NCBI GenBank assembly: GCA_025766275.1
Contig: JAFKAC010000002.1
Location: forward strand, 2,480,001 to 2,544,000
Source: Lactarius indigo
Lineage: Eukaryota; Basidiomycota; Agaricomycetes; Russulales; Russulaceae
Length of the DNA stretch: 64,000 nt
Reading direction: 5' to 3'
The position numbers and the translations under genes were made by a program. Below the pieces are notes generated by a model. That model did not search any database. It was not told the origin of the DNA and worked only from the letters and a program-made list of their open reading frames with translations. This document shows positions 49,636-61,700 of the stretch, one piece after another (within the stretch, counting starts at the first letter, position 1; every line of letters begins with the position of its first letter).

Positions 49636-50699
49636 CATGTCTCAGTGGACTTTGTGTTGTACGATAGCCAGAATGTGATAATAGCTACAGTATACGGCAC
49701 GTGGCGCCTAATATCGCGCCACTTTCTCAATATTAGCGGTTTGGGAAAGGCATTGATTGTATGCAAGTAGGGACTCGTCGATGGTTCAAATTTCAAACGT
49801 TCAAGTTCAAGTACGGTAGTTGCGTTATTTGTACTACGACTGGTTTTGTTTCAGATTTTGGTGACAATTTTTATTTCGTCCAGGAGGGTGGATACAAGTG
49901 TTTTCTGAGACATGGAAAGTTACAGACGGACGTAGCGCGGGATGGAGATCAGAGAGTAAACACAGCCAAATTTGCTCATGCAAGGCGGGAGAGGCGCGTT
50001 TCCACGTTGTGCGGTTGTCGGATAAGAGAGACGACCGTCTTCATTAGTGTGGGGCTTAGCTTGCACCTTAGCCTGTATGATAAATACCTTTCTATATCAC
50101 TCTACATTCAGAGGTCCCTACTCACGCGAGGGCCAGATGCCGGGGGTTAAAACATTGGGCGATGCCTCAGGCCTCGGGAAACGCGTCCGGGGTCATAATA
50201 ACGCTGTCCTATGCCGTCTGGTCATACCCGCTCTCGAGGACGACCACGAAGTTAGATGGTCGTCGGGCTCCACTCCACATTCGACATACTCGTGGGCCAT
50301 TTCTGGTGTTGATATACGTTGATAATGAATTCGTAGTTATTATCTGGGAATCAAGCTGGCGGAGCGATCGCATTCAGTCACGTGGAACATTCACTTCAGA
50401 CTGAAATGTGTTGCTAGGAAAGAAAAAGGAGTGCGCAATGTGGACATAGGTCTCCGGTCAAAGAAAACAGAGCCATCGGTGAACACGTGTGAGCAAGCAG
50501 TGGAAAACTTGAAACCCGTGCACGAACAAATGCGCACGGACAGTGCAAGAAGAGTTGAAAGTCAGAAAAACCATCAATGTGCGCGGAGTAGCAGCACTCC
50601 GTTGTCTGGTTAGTGTCTATCATATGTGTCCTTTTGTCGTAAGTCTTTTGGACATTTGGGAGTCGTTTGATTTGTTACTCACGTCATTGCGCCTTGACT
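49636..50699. other. Accessory-looking stretch, no confident gene
   Basis: About 1 kb of AT-balanced sequence with short frames only. A frame at 50162-50404 (YAVWSYPLSRTTTKLDGRRA) may be an exon relic of something else. A 12-bp word GTCTATCATATG occurs at about 50615 and again at about 51679. Confidence 0.3.
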
Positions 50700-51355
50700 G
50701 TGCCACTTGCCATGCGTCAATTCTGCGAGACCACCGATCGAGCGCTCAAGCGCTCACGATCGGCAATTACACCTACAAGTGACTACACTACCTTGATCTC
50801 GCCCCAAACTCCAAGATAGGCCAAGAAGCTGCTGTTGCCAACTTCGCTGCCAGGCTGTTGGAGACATTGGGGTACGCAGAGTCATTGTCACTCGCCAGGC
50901 CTGGGCGTCAGGTCCTTTGATCGCCTGCGATGAAATGCTCAGCTTAGACGGGCATTTGCATCGGTGACGAAAATGATTATCTCCTTCTGGTGCAGCAGAA
51001 CGAAAATACACAAGACCCCAAACTGCACCTTATCGCGGCCTATCAACGGAATAACTTCGCTCGAGATAGGTTATTCCAGTGTCCCAGCCCCCGACGAGAT
51101 CAGGCATCACGCTTGTCGGAACTTCTCCCACCTTCTATGTACAAGATAGCGGTCACCGCTGGACTCAGCAACGCTGTCATGGGTGGAACATTTCTTACGA
51201 ATGCGGTTGTTTGTCGCCATACGCTACGACTTCCATGTCGCAACAATGAAGGAATGAGACCATTGAGGGACCGCGCTATCATCCCCCATATTATCAAGTG
51301 TTCAAAGCCTTTGTTTAGCTCAAGCAAGTTTTGTTGTGCTCTCCCTGTCGAAAAA
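50700..51355 (+). pseudogene. Decayed relic of an agaricomycete multigene family
   Basis: Fragments in changing frames read LDLAPNSKIGQEAAVANFAA, RLLETLGYAE, GDENDYLLLVQQNENTQDPK, LHLIAAYQRNNFARDRLFQC, SMYKIAVTAGLSNAVMGGTF and LRLPCRNNEGMRPLRDRAII. In order they look like one gene with a D-x-x-LLLVQ core, broken by at least two stops (for example TGA and TAG at about 50917-50950) and frame changes. From memory I believe similar sequences occur in high copy in agaricomycete genomes and may have a PD-(D/E)XK-like core; this is recollection, not shown here. Not functional as read. Confidence 0.5.
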
Positions 51356-51365
51356 TAACTTAGCT

Positions 51366-51590
51366 TCGCGTGAGCCATCACAGATAAATGGGGAAATGGG
51401 GGGCGCAGAGCCCTGCATCTGTGACACCCCGCGACGGGCCTGGAAAGCTCTCATCGCCTGTGATGCGCCACTCAATTTCCGAAGATCGCTTGTCGTCAAT
51501 TACTGGTACCGGATCGGGTGGTTCACGAAGGGGGTCTGGACCGAGAAGTCGGTTATAAAAACGAATACCTGAGCAACTTTTCATGTTGCA
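51366..51590 (+). repeat. Degenerate copy of the 3' end of the membrane protein gene
   Basis: This segment aligns over its whole length with 49418-49640, in the same orientation. Shared stretches include CGTGAGCCATC, TTTCCGAAGAT, TTGTCGTCAAT and CGAAGGGGGTC. The copy has a frame change near 51428 and a TAA in place of the later codons, so it cannot encode the same tail. Both copies are followed by a CACGTGGCG block (about 49697 and 51633), so the duplication runs further than the coding part. Confidence 0.75.
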
Positions 51591-51781
51591 TTGAGGTTTA
51601 TGTTGTGTGAGGTGTAATATGTAATACCCGCACGTGGCGACTTCGCGCCGGTTTCCTTCCGTGTTCAGTAGAGTGTTAAGCGTCTATCATATGCACCTTT
51701 TTACCTCAAAAGCATCCCCTTCCACTCCTTAAGGCTTCACACCTTAATCACGGTCACATAGCAACCTACGACATCGGGAGA

Positions 51782-54700
51782 ATGGCTGTTTGGGATTCAA
51801 CGAGGGCAAAGGTGTGTGGTGCATTATTCTGCTTCACGGAGCTTCTTCGGAGAGTATTCAGGCTCAGTTCCGCCTTACCGCTCAACGGTTAGGCCAGCTT
51901 AGGGATCGTAAGGATGCACAAGGGCGGCTTATTAGCAAGGACATATCCATCCTTCTTCAGCAGGGTAACGAGACGCTGGCTCGTGCAAAGGCGCAGAGGC
52001 TGATGCAAGATGAAATTATGGGGAACTTGTTGGAGAACTTGGAGATGCAAATAGGTGTCCTTCTCGAACGATTTTCGGAATTGGACAGGTGCGTGGATAT
52101 CATCATAATGTACAGAGTGCTCAGAGTACGCGGCACCTCATAGCGGCAGTCTGAGCCCCTTAGTCGTAGAGGCCGCATCTACCATCATCTTTGCGGCTCC
52201 CCAAATCGACTCCAAAGGTGTGACACCTCTGCATTGATTCTAGGTCCCCTTGAACATGGGTAGTATAGACTTATTAGCATGCGGCGAGCTGCTCGGCATT
52301 CGCCTGGGTCCACATTTTCTTCAGGCCGCCAGTTCGAACAGAGACCGCTGTGTATCAGCTCAGGTTCGTTGATATTATGGTCTGCAGGTTGCGTATGTGC
52401 TGATACCGCGGTACCATAGGTTGTTCGAGCGTTGTCCGCACCACCGGCCTCAGCTGCGGACATGCGTGCCTACCTGGCGGGCATCGCACATTCATATAAT
52501 GTACAGTGGACCCCGGAATATCGGCCGAGTGACGTGTCAGTCATTTTGGCTGGAATCTAGCTATTTTTCTGATGTGCTACCAGCCTGAGTGCGATCTCAG
52601 AGATCCTGGACAAATCTAATGATACAGTTGCAGTCGATATGTCTCGACTTAGCAAGCTTTGTACTTTTGGTATATTCTGGTCAAGTCTAATTTTCCTTGT
52701 ACTCAACCATCACCAGGTATTCCGGACTCTCCCGCTTGGTTGCGCCCTCGAATTTGGAGGTAGGTGTTTGTGCGGCGTTAGTACGTTTCCTAATAACATC
52801 CGCTGTTAGACTGCTGTTGGGCACACTCCCAGTTCTAAAAGCGTCGTGGGACAGCGAAGCCCAAAAATATAGAGAAAACTACTACGTCTGCGTCGCCTTT
52901 TCATCTTGCCTTGCCTCATTCTCACAGTGATGCTGATTACTACAGGATCTCGTGCGCCGCTTGCTTGAGCCTTTTTCTAATCTTCCTCCTCCGACATCAC
53001 CCCCGTGTTCCTTGGATGCCGCGCTTACTGGTGCCATAAAGGACCTTTTTCGCGTTCCGGCTAATCTCTTCTCTAGTCTGGAGGAGGAGCCAGAAACTCT
53101 TTCGGGTTGCCCACTGGATCCTCAGGCCGACAGTGATATAAAAATCTCTTGCGCTGCAAATTTAGACATCCGCCTCAGAGCAATCAACGAAAGCAGCCAC
53201 GAGCCCCAAAACCTTCCCGAGATTCGTCTAGACGGCGTGGACACGACGCCCGTGATTTCCGTGACATCTCCAGATGCCGAGGACTCGGCAACACCTCGGA
53301 CGTTGCTTTATTCGCAGTCGTTCAACACTGGAGGCGCTCATCCTAAACATGCTTCCGCCCTTATACGGCTCCTATATATCCACTCATGCTTGAATCCAGC
53401 TAACCATTCGCCCCATATGGCCTCCCTACTCATTCCCGTGTACTCTGTGCTCCTTCAAGAGGTCGAGTCGCCTGATGTTGCTCATGTTGAGGCAGATACA
53501 TTCTGGCTGTTCGAAGCCATGGTAGGAGAGTTTTCCCAGCTTGAGGATGAAGAAGGAGGAAATCAATGGATGCGTCGTTTAAGTGATCGACTCGAGTGGG
53601 CAGATCCAGAATTATCCGCAGATCTAGTGGGTTCGACCTAGAAACCTGTAGGAGCGCCGCTAACTTCTCCGTTTCCCAGCGCTTGAAGGGCCTTGACCCA
53701 GGACTACCGCATTATTCTTAGTATGAGTCCTGTTTGACATTCCGGGGGGCTCACTGATCCCTTTCTCATGCAGTCGATGGCTGGCACCCATACTCACGCA
53801 CACACTCCCACTTTCGTCCGTTCTATCGGTGTGGGATTCGCTATTTGTTTGCCCTATGACAGCACGAGATTCGTCTCCTAAACTCGATGCTCTGCTCGAT
53901 GTTTGCGCTAGCATGCTGATCCGTCTCAGGGGACCACTTTTTCGGTATGTCACCTAGCAATTACTCGCCCTACTGTCTGACTATGTGCTAGACTCGGAAA
54001 GACGGGCCGACGCTCGCCTAGCCTCTGGACCGAAGAGAACTCGTTAATGGGCCCCCCGTCGCCGGTACGAGCCTGGGAACTCAACGATGCCTTCATAGAG
54101 GGCATGAGCCTCCTCCAGATGTATCCCCTGGAGACGGCGGGTGGGATCGATAGTGTCCTTCAAACGGCAGTGGAATTCAGGAGACGAAGGGAGGAAGAAT
54201 CAAAGGCGGCGAAGACTAGTGATGCACTTGGTTCCCGCCTGCGTGACACAATTTGGCGGGGCTTCACCAACCAGCGTACCTCGCCGCTGTCTTCGCCAGA
54301 CATATCCGACAGCTCAGAAGAAGAACCAAAGTCGCGGAATGACGGTGATGAAACAGAAACGCTCCCTGTCGATGCTGCCTCTTCAACACCTAGTTTTACA
54401 TCACGACTGGCCAGTGTCGTTTGGCAGGGAATAACAAACCAAAGTGCTATGGATGTTCCTCCATCCCCCATATCGCCTGCTCCCTCTTCCTCGCCATCAC
54501 CTCTACCTCCCTCTTCCCCAGTGTCGCCCGCACCGCAATCCCCTCCGTCGCCGCTGCCTCCTGTTTCCCCACTATCCCCAGTCTCTGAATCATCATCCAC
54601 CGCTTCATCCTTATGGAGTTATGCTGAAAAGATCAGGGACTCGGACACCGCTGCCTCGCTTGCGAAGGCCAGCACGAATTGGAGGGTAAGAGCTATGCAA

Positions 54701-56119
54701 GCGTGGAATAACCGGAAATCTGCGTCGCCATCTCCCAATCCGTCATCGCCCAAGGACAGCCGTGAAACTGAACTAGAGAACACAAGCCCTACGCAAGAAG
54801 CTATTCGTCGCGAGAGAACCATTTCTGACACTCTTCGCACTGAGGCATATTCCCCGCCAGCTCGCCCAGCTTACTTTCGCCCTCCGCGAGACAGCATGCT
54901 TCCACAACCCAGAAGGAGTGTCTTATCCTCTCCCACATCTCCCGAATCGGGCGATGACACTGCTTCAACGAAAATCAACAACATCAGGGATTCGATTGCC
55001 TCCCTTGCGGGGCTGGCGACCACCACTCCTTCCAAGCCTTCCCCAAAATCGGCCCCAAGGCCACTGTTGCTCAATTCATCTTCACTGCTCACAAGGGCGT
55101 CTGTACGCAGCCCCCCCACCCGTCTGAGGGCTGACTCGTCATCATCCACGGGATTCCCTGCATATGCCACGTCGAGACCGATCCGAAGTCACGACAGCCC
55201 ATCGGAGTGGGAGTCCGACGCTACAGAGAGCCGTATCGTTCCTCTAAATCGCCGCTCGGTATCTCCTATGGCACCACAGTCTCGCATGAGCCACGGTCGT
55301 CTACAGTCGTCCTCGTCGGAAAAGGGCGTGACTGGACAAGATCTGTTTTTAAATGGGGGGTCATATTCACCTTCTACACGTAGTGACGGATCGGCCAGCC
55401 GTGGGTGGAGCAGGATCGATGTGCTGGACTCGCCTGCGACTCTCCCCCCTTCACCCCCGCTACATACCCCGCCACCTCCATCAGCCACCCTGAAGTCATC
55501 CGGTGTGTCCAGCGCTGTTTATCAGCGCAGCTCAGTAATTACCCCAGAGCCTGGTATTCGCGTCTTAGAGGCCCCAGGCCAGACCAGAAAACTGGTGCGA
55601 AAGAAAACACCACCACCTCTGCCTGATTATACATCGGATTCGTCTGCTCCGCCCGAGGCACCTCCCCGCAGCCCTCGTCTGCGGTCCAAACGCTCCCCAC
55701 ACCACCTCGCAAAACTACAGGTTCCAAAGCCCGTACCACTTGAGGTCAGCACGAGTCCGAACAGACTGGCTCTGCCGGAATTATCCGATGACCATGACAG
55801 TATCGTCACTCCTCGCGCGACAGCATTTCGCGAGAGTAATGGGGAGAACTCAGTATCCGCGGCGTCTCCCAGATCTCCTGCCCCGGGACTCCATAGAGCA
55901 AGGAAGCTCTCTGACGACGGCCGAAAGGCGAACGGAGACTCTTTTGAGCCCCGCCCTAGGAAAATTTCATCGAGTAGTCACTCTCCCAGAATACGGAAGG
56001 TTTCGGAAACGAGGCCAGCGAAGCAAACCGAAAGTGCCGCTGAGGAAGGTGATGACGAAGGATACGATGAGCTTTTGAACGCGTACGAGAGTGAAGACAG
56101 TTCAATGCAACACCATTAA
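51782..56119 (+). CDS. IST1 domain joined to a TBC (Rab-GAP-like) domain
   Basis: From the ATG at 51782: MAVWDSTRAK, an intron, then AQFRLTAQRLGQLRDRKDAQ, SKDISILLQQGNETLARAKA, MQDEIMGNLLENLEMQIGVL and SPLVVEAASTIIFAAPQIDS, which is the ESCRT-III-like IST1 fold; VVRALSAPPASAADMRAYLA and NVQWTPEYRPSD follow. A 48-nt intron (52536-52583, phase 2) then leads to LSAISEILDKSNDTVAVDMS, GIPDSPAWLRPRIWRLLLGT and LPVLKASWDSEAQKYRENYY, as in TBC1D13-type proteins. The TBC core continues with RLLYIHSCLNPANHSPHMAS, LLIPVYSVLLQEVESPDVAH, VEADTFWLFEAMVGEFSQLE, LPHYSYRWLAPILTHTLPLS and VLSVWDSLFVCPMTARDSSP. A long Ser/Pro-rich tail ends DELLNAYESEDSSMQHH. Alternative: two genes, with IST1 stopping at 52560 and TBC starting at 52639. 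Confidence 0.72.
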
Positions 56120-56239
56120 CTCCAAATGCTTGTCCACACCGTTTTTTTACGTATTCTATACGCGTAGTCGATAAACTTGGATGTGCTCATGACCCGTCAT
56201 TATGCAGTAATTTCATGGATATCCCGCACCCCTTCTATG

Positions 56240-57110
56240 CTACTTACTATGTAAACATTCATGAACGCCATTATACACCTCGATTAACACCGGAAAACGA
56301 GGTATTATGTTCTGCCAAAGAATCCAGCGACTTTCACGCGGAAATATGGATAAGCCTCACCTCGTATGCAACTTCGAGGCGTTGCTCTGCCGGTTGAGGG
56401 CAGTAGAGAACTGCAAGGTAGTACCGCACGTCCCATCTCCGTAAGCCTTCGTTGATCAGGACGTCTTTCACTTCGGATAAGGGTATGAATTTCCTAGACA
56501 CGAAGAGTGGTAGAGAGGGAAGACCGCGGTGTGTTTCTAGTTGAATCCCGTACGAAGGGAGGACAAGGACAGACTCTGGAGGTGAACGTCAATTATGTAC
56601 TATAGTAATCAGTCGGTTGTGATTCGTACCCCAAAGGACCCGTGTGGCTTTCTGGTACACAAGTAGGACAAGCCCTATTCCCGTGCCAATCGTTAGGACC
56701 GCATTTCCTTTCATCTGGTCCAAGCTGATTGACCCGCTAAGCTGCAGATCGTTTGAAGGAACGACGCACTGAAGTCCATAACAGTCCGACGAGTATCACT
56801 GCGAATGCATCAAACCCCGTAATCCAAGGAAAACGGTTAGCGACGCGTCCACGTTGACCGCATGACAGAGGCCCGTTTTCGACGCGGTACTCACGACCCA
56901 ACCCTGGCGTCTCAATAATAAGGAGCTCAGGATGTGCCTCTGGGAGCGGCCGGGAACACCGCATGCAGTTTCCAAGAGGCCCAATACCGATGAGCCCGAG
57001 ATAGCACCTTCCTGGAGACGCACCGATGTCAGGGTTCGGTTCGCGTTATCGTGAAGTGTAAAGTGTAAATGAGACAACGTGGGAAACTCGGTTCGCTCTA
57101 AACTAAGCAT
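56240..57110 (-). CDS. GPI15: GPI-GlcNAc transferase subunit PIG-H
   Basis: Subunit of the complex that makes GlcNAc-PI on the cytosolic ER face. The ATG at 57110 opens MLSLERTEFPTLSHLHFTLH. After an intron comes HPELLIIETPGLGREYRVEN, then VANRFPWITGFDAFAVILVG (membrane hairpin start), and SVLVLPSYGIQLETHRGLPS, LPLFVSRKFIPLSEVKDVLI and NEGLRRWDVRYYLAVLYCPQ, which are the PIG-H hallmark. The last exon is IIPRFPVLIEVYNGVHECLH, stopping at 56240-56242. The length, about 200 residues, fits. It shares an about 60 bp gap with ALG3, head to head. Confidence 0.93.
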
Positions 57111-57169
57111 CGCACTCCTTCGTTCTCAAGCTGGGGGGCTCAACTACTACTGACCCAGGCCCAACAGCC

Positions 57170-58682
57170 TTGGGGCCCTCATCCATCACCGTCGCATACG
57201 TCCTCTATTTCCTCAAGCGGCTACTCTTCGACCCCAAGCTCTTTTGGACCCTCGCAGCTCTAGTTATCATTGGAGATGTAGTTCTGACACAACTCATTAT
57301 TCGATTCGTTCCATGTACGAATGACACCTGTCACTCGTCAAGCGGTGTCTTACTGACTCATAATCCAGTTACTGAGATCGACTGGGAAACCTACATGCAT
57401 CAAGTGAAAATATATTTGGATGGTGAACGGGACTATTCTGCAATTTCTGGGCCAACTGGACCTTTGGTGTGAGTTAACTCGGTGGGGCGATGAACCTCAC
57501 GGAAAGAAGTCCGAGATGATGACCCTTTGTACAGGTATCCCGCGGGACACGTCTACATTCATGCACTCCTGTATAAACTCACGGACGCTGGCAAAAACTT
57601 GGCGCTCTCTCAGCAGGTCTATGCTTTCCTATATGTTGCTTCTTTGATCATTTCTTGTGCGATATATCGCCAGGCGGGTGGTGTCCCTAACTGGGTCGTG
57701 TTGCTACTGTCTCTAAGCAAAAGGCTTCACTCAATATATGTACTTGCGCCTATTCAATGACGTGTGGGCAGTGGTACTTACCCAACTTTCCATCCTGGCA
57801 CTTGGCCACGGTCTGTCCGATGTTGCCATATTACTATTCAGGTGAGTGCCGGCGGCATATTTGCATTGCAGTACCTCGAACCCTCTACCGCAGTGCTGCA
57901 CTATCCGTCAAAATGTCGGTCCTTCTCTACCTCCCTGCCTTTCTTGTGGTGCTCGTGAAAGGACGCGGATTGGCCACCACGATTAGGCTCTGCTTCACCA
58001 TCCTCTCAGTACAGGGGCTGTTAGGATACCCATTCCTTCTCGAGCACCCGCTACTGTATGTTAAGGGTGCATTTGACTTTGGTCGTGTCTTCCTCTATAA
58101 ATGGACTGTCAACTGGAGATTCTTGAGTGAGGATAGGTTTCTAGATCCGAAGCTTGCAACAGCGCTACTCGCTGGACACGCCTCAGTTCTTGTTGCGTTT
58201 GGGCTTTTTCGGTGGTGTAGGTCTGCTGGAGGGACTATGATGGTACTCAATAGAGCCATCCGGCGTCCAAGCCGTCCTGGAAGCCCCGTTCCTGTCACGG
58301 CTGATGGTGCGTACTAGTGCGCTGTATTCGTGCCTTTCAGTTATTCAAGACGAACTCGCAGAGGCCATCACAATCGCTATCACATCTAACCTTATTGGGG
58401 TACTGTTCGCGCGCTCGCTGCACTATCAGTTCTATTCGTGGTACGCCTATCAGGTACCTTTGTTGGCCTGGAGAACGCGCTATCCTACTGCCTTAAAGTA
58501 CGTGTGTAATACATGCTGTAGTTGAGTGGCTCTGATCGCGATGTAGACTCGTCATCGTAGGAGCAATAGAGTACGGGTGGAACGTATATCCATCAACTCG
58601 ACTCTCCTCTGTGGTGCTATGTGCATCTCACGTCGTGCTTTTGGGAGGAATTTGGTTTGGTTATCCAGAAGGGAGAACGTGA
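57170..58682 (+). CDS. ALG3: Dolichyl-P-Man alpha-1,3-mannosyltransferase Alg3
   Basis: Adds the first luminal mannose to Man5GlcNAc2-PP-dolichol (GT58). The clear coding part begins [20 protein letters not shown], then [76 protein letters not shown] and [20 protein letters not shown], followed by [60 protein letters not shown], the C-terminal signature [20 protein letters not shown], and [13 protein letters not shown]. Codon 57170 is TTG, and no in-frame ATG exists before the upstream TAA near 57105, so the true start is unclear. It is followed after 77 bp by TRS130. Confidence 0.9.
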
Positions 58683-58759
58683 TGCGGGATCCGGACCGTT
58701 CGGCCGTTTGATTGGTTGTGTCTGTTGTACTGTATACTCTTCGAATACGTTCATCTAGC

Positions 58760-61700
58760 ATGACAATGTCGGCTCAACGCGTTGTTGTTACATATTCAGC
58801 GCCGCAACCCTTTCTTTCTTCGGATCAGTGGAAACAGTTATATAGTGCATTGTTGGAGCAGCTACCTCTCAGGAACATCCACTGGAAACCGCAAACGCGT
58901 CCTTCTATCAGGACAATTCAGGAACTTGAAGTTCAGCTCGTCCCTCTTGATACTGTCCGTGACGAGCATACTTCACAAGTACCATATTCACTTCTGGAGA
59001 GACCCTTAGTGAACATCTACGTTGTGACATGTGAGGTAAAACTACACCACCGTGGGTTCGTCTGATCGTTCACAGATTGTCACGTAGGACAGCGACACGT
59101 ACAAAGCCACAGCCAAGAAGCAGATCAAAGACTGGCAGACGTCCTTAAATCATCGCAAGAGCCAGGAATGGATCATTGTACACATCCTCCGGTCTGACAC
59201 TCGTAACGCGTCGTCGAATTTCTTCCAAATGAAGGGGAATTTGCTCGACAAGATACGAGCAGACTTCAATACAGATAAACGGGACAGGTGCGTATTGACG
59301 AGAGCGGTTGACGAACGTATGGCTGAGTACTACAATTCGTTTGCAGATGCGTACAGCTTGCCTGGCCTGTAGCCAAGGACAACCCCGCGGCTTGGGCCGA
59401 ACTGCTTTCAAAGGTGAAGGACGGAATTTTGTCTGCATTTGATGCGGCCATCTCTTTGAGGGACGAAGAGGTCAGGCGGTCGGAAGGCCAACAATCGATG
59501 CCTGGTTGGAATTTCTGTACATTCTTCATTTTGAAGGTACGACAGACCGGCCCATGGCTTTAGTGTCCACTCATACTTCTGCCCGTGCAGGAAAGTCTCG
59601 CTGCGTCATTCGAGGGGATGAACCTTTTTGAGGATGCTTTACGCTGCCACGATGAACTGGAACTGTCCTTCGCACATGTACTTAGAGAGAAGAACCTGTC
59701 CTGGTTTGGAACTCTCATTATTCCTACCGCAAAGGACGACTCTTTACCACTGCTCTCGGTTACCAAAAAGCCATACCGTGACCTAATTGTCGCAAACACT
59801 ATATCTGTTTTCGACCTTCGCATATACATACTCTCAAACCAATGCGCCCTCCTAGGGAAGATGGGAAAAGTCGCGGACGTCTGCAAAAAAGTCGCCGTGT
59901 TCCTTGTATCTTTTGGACGACACTTGCGCGAAGTTAGCGTGAGTGGTCTATGCATTGACATTATTTCGGCTCATATGCCCTACTTAGGTTATTCTACCAC
60001 CATATTTCATAGAGTCTTGGACGTATTCTTCGGCGTTGAGTGCGTTGGAGCAGGCAGATACCTGGGCGGGTAATATCAAACTCGAAGGTATTGCGTTAAA
60101 CCAGTTTAATGCTTGCAAGGCCGAACTGTTCGAACTTGCACGAAATCAGGTGCGACCGCTTCGTGGTTCAAGTTGTCTTGTCACCGACATGCTTTCAGTT
60201 GGATATTTTGGGGATAGGATTGGGCTTCCTACCATCCAAACCACCATTCTCGATGTCACTGCCTAGCGTTCCCGTCGCCCCACAAGAGGCGAGGCGCGAA
60301 TCACGCGTCATCAGTAACGCCGAGCTCCTGAAGTGCTTGGGAGATCAATCCACATATTACGACCTGTATATCAAGCTGACAAACCGCGCGATTGAAGCCT
60401 ACGTAAAGGCCGGACGTCGCAAGTTTGCGTTGAGACTACATGGTAGTTTGGCGGCATTGGATGTGTTGGTGGGAGCCCTTTCTTCTTCTACCCCGTCTTA
60501 CGGTTCCTACCTGCAGCCACCGAGACCGATTAAAATCTGCTCTCCAAACATATTCGTCGCTGCCAGCCCATTATTCTCCACACAGGTGGACATCGTTGGA
60601 ATCTTATGTGCTTTCTCAAGCTGTTGATATTTATGCCCTGTCGGGCATCGACAAAGATAAGCAATGGGTCACCATTGCTCTCAGTTACCTTAAATCCTAC
60701 TCCGGTGGCGGCGGCTCTGAAGGGGAATCGTTGATCCCACATGCGGATAGTACGACCTACATAACAAACTTAGTCGGCTCGTTAAAGGCAGTCGTTGACA
60801 AACTTAGCGAACGTTCGTTGTCTTGTTCTCCTGGCCCGATTTGCCTTTTCACCTGATCAGCCGATTCAGCGTTCACATATTCTGAACACCCTGCCCTTAC
60901 TATCCGATTATTGGGTGCAACTGCGGAGCCTGCAGAAGACGAAGACGGCTGCTTCCTTCACGTTTCAGTGCACAACTCGTTACCTTGCGTAAGTCCACGT
61001 TTTGCTGTCGGGGGTGTATTGTCCAATGGCAACCACAAAGGCACTCCCTGCAAACGAAGTTTATTTGAGTCTGTCTGGCCGGGATTCCGAAAGGCTTCGA
61101 TTCAGTGCGCAAGTGACGTCGTTGGAGCCAGGGTCCTCTACTTTCAAATTATTTTGTCCAGTACGTGTTCTCCAGAGTCGCCTCCGCACCCAGTGATTTA
61201 TGCAGACGAAGACATCATCCTGGGGGACTTACATCCTAGACCAGACAGAAGTGGCGGTGTCAAATCTCCGCTTGGAGTGGAATCACCGAATAGCTACGAG
61301 GAATGTTAGGGCTTCACGGACCAAACGCGTTACCCCAACTCTGGTCCGCCTTGTTAAGGACACACGTGCCTTCGATGTTCGTTTGAAACGACCCCGTTCT
61401 GGTGAGTAGGACATCATAGGGGGCGAGTCGTCTGAACCCGCGCATGTAGTGGTATTGGGACCAGGAATGTCGTCTAAACTTCTGTTGGCCATTTCCACCG
61501 GCAGAAACTACGTGTCGAAGGCTAAGCTCAAGCTCACCGGGCCACCAGATATCGCTTTCCTCTTCAAGGAGTCTATGCTAGAGAGTGATGGTGAGTCTGA
61601 GTATGCCAATTAATGACACGACTGAACACGACTCGCCAGTTACCTCTGCGTCTCTCGAATGCGCAGAAGATTACATTTCGCTAGTGGATCTTGCTGAGAA

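Noticed and set aside
54400..55700. Ser/Pro repeats in the tail of the IST1-TBC gene as a DNA repeat element
   Set aside because: The low complexity is within one long open frame with codon variation, so it is disordered protein rather than a tandem DNA repeat.
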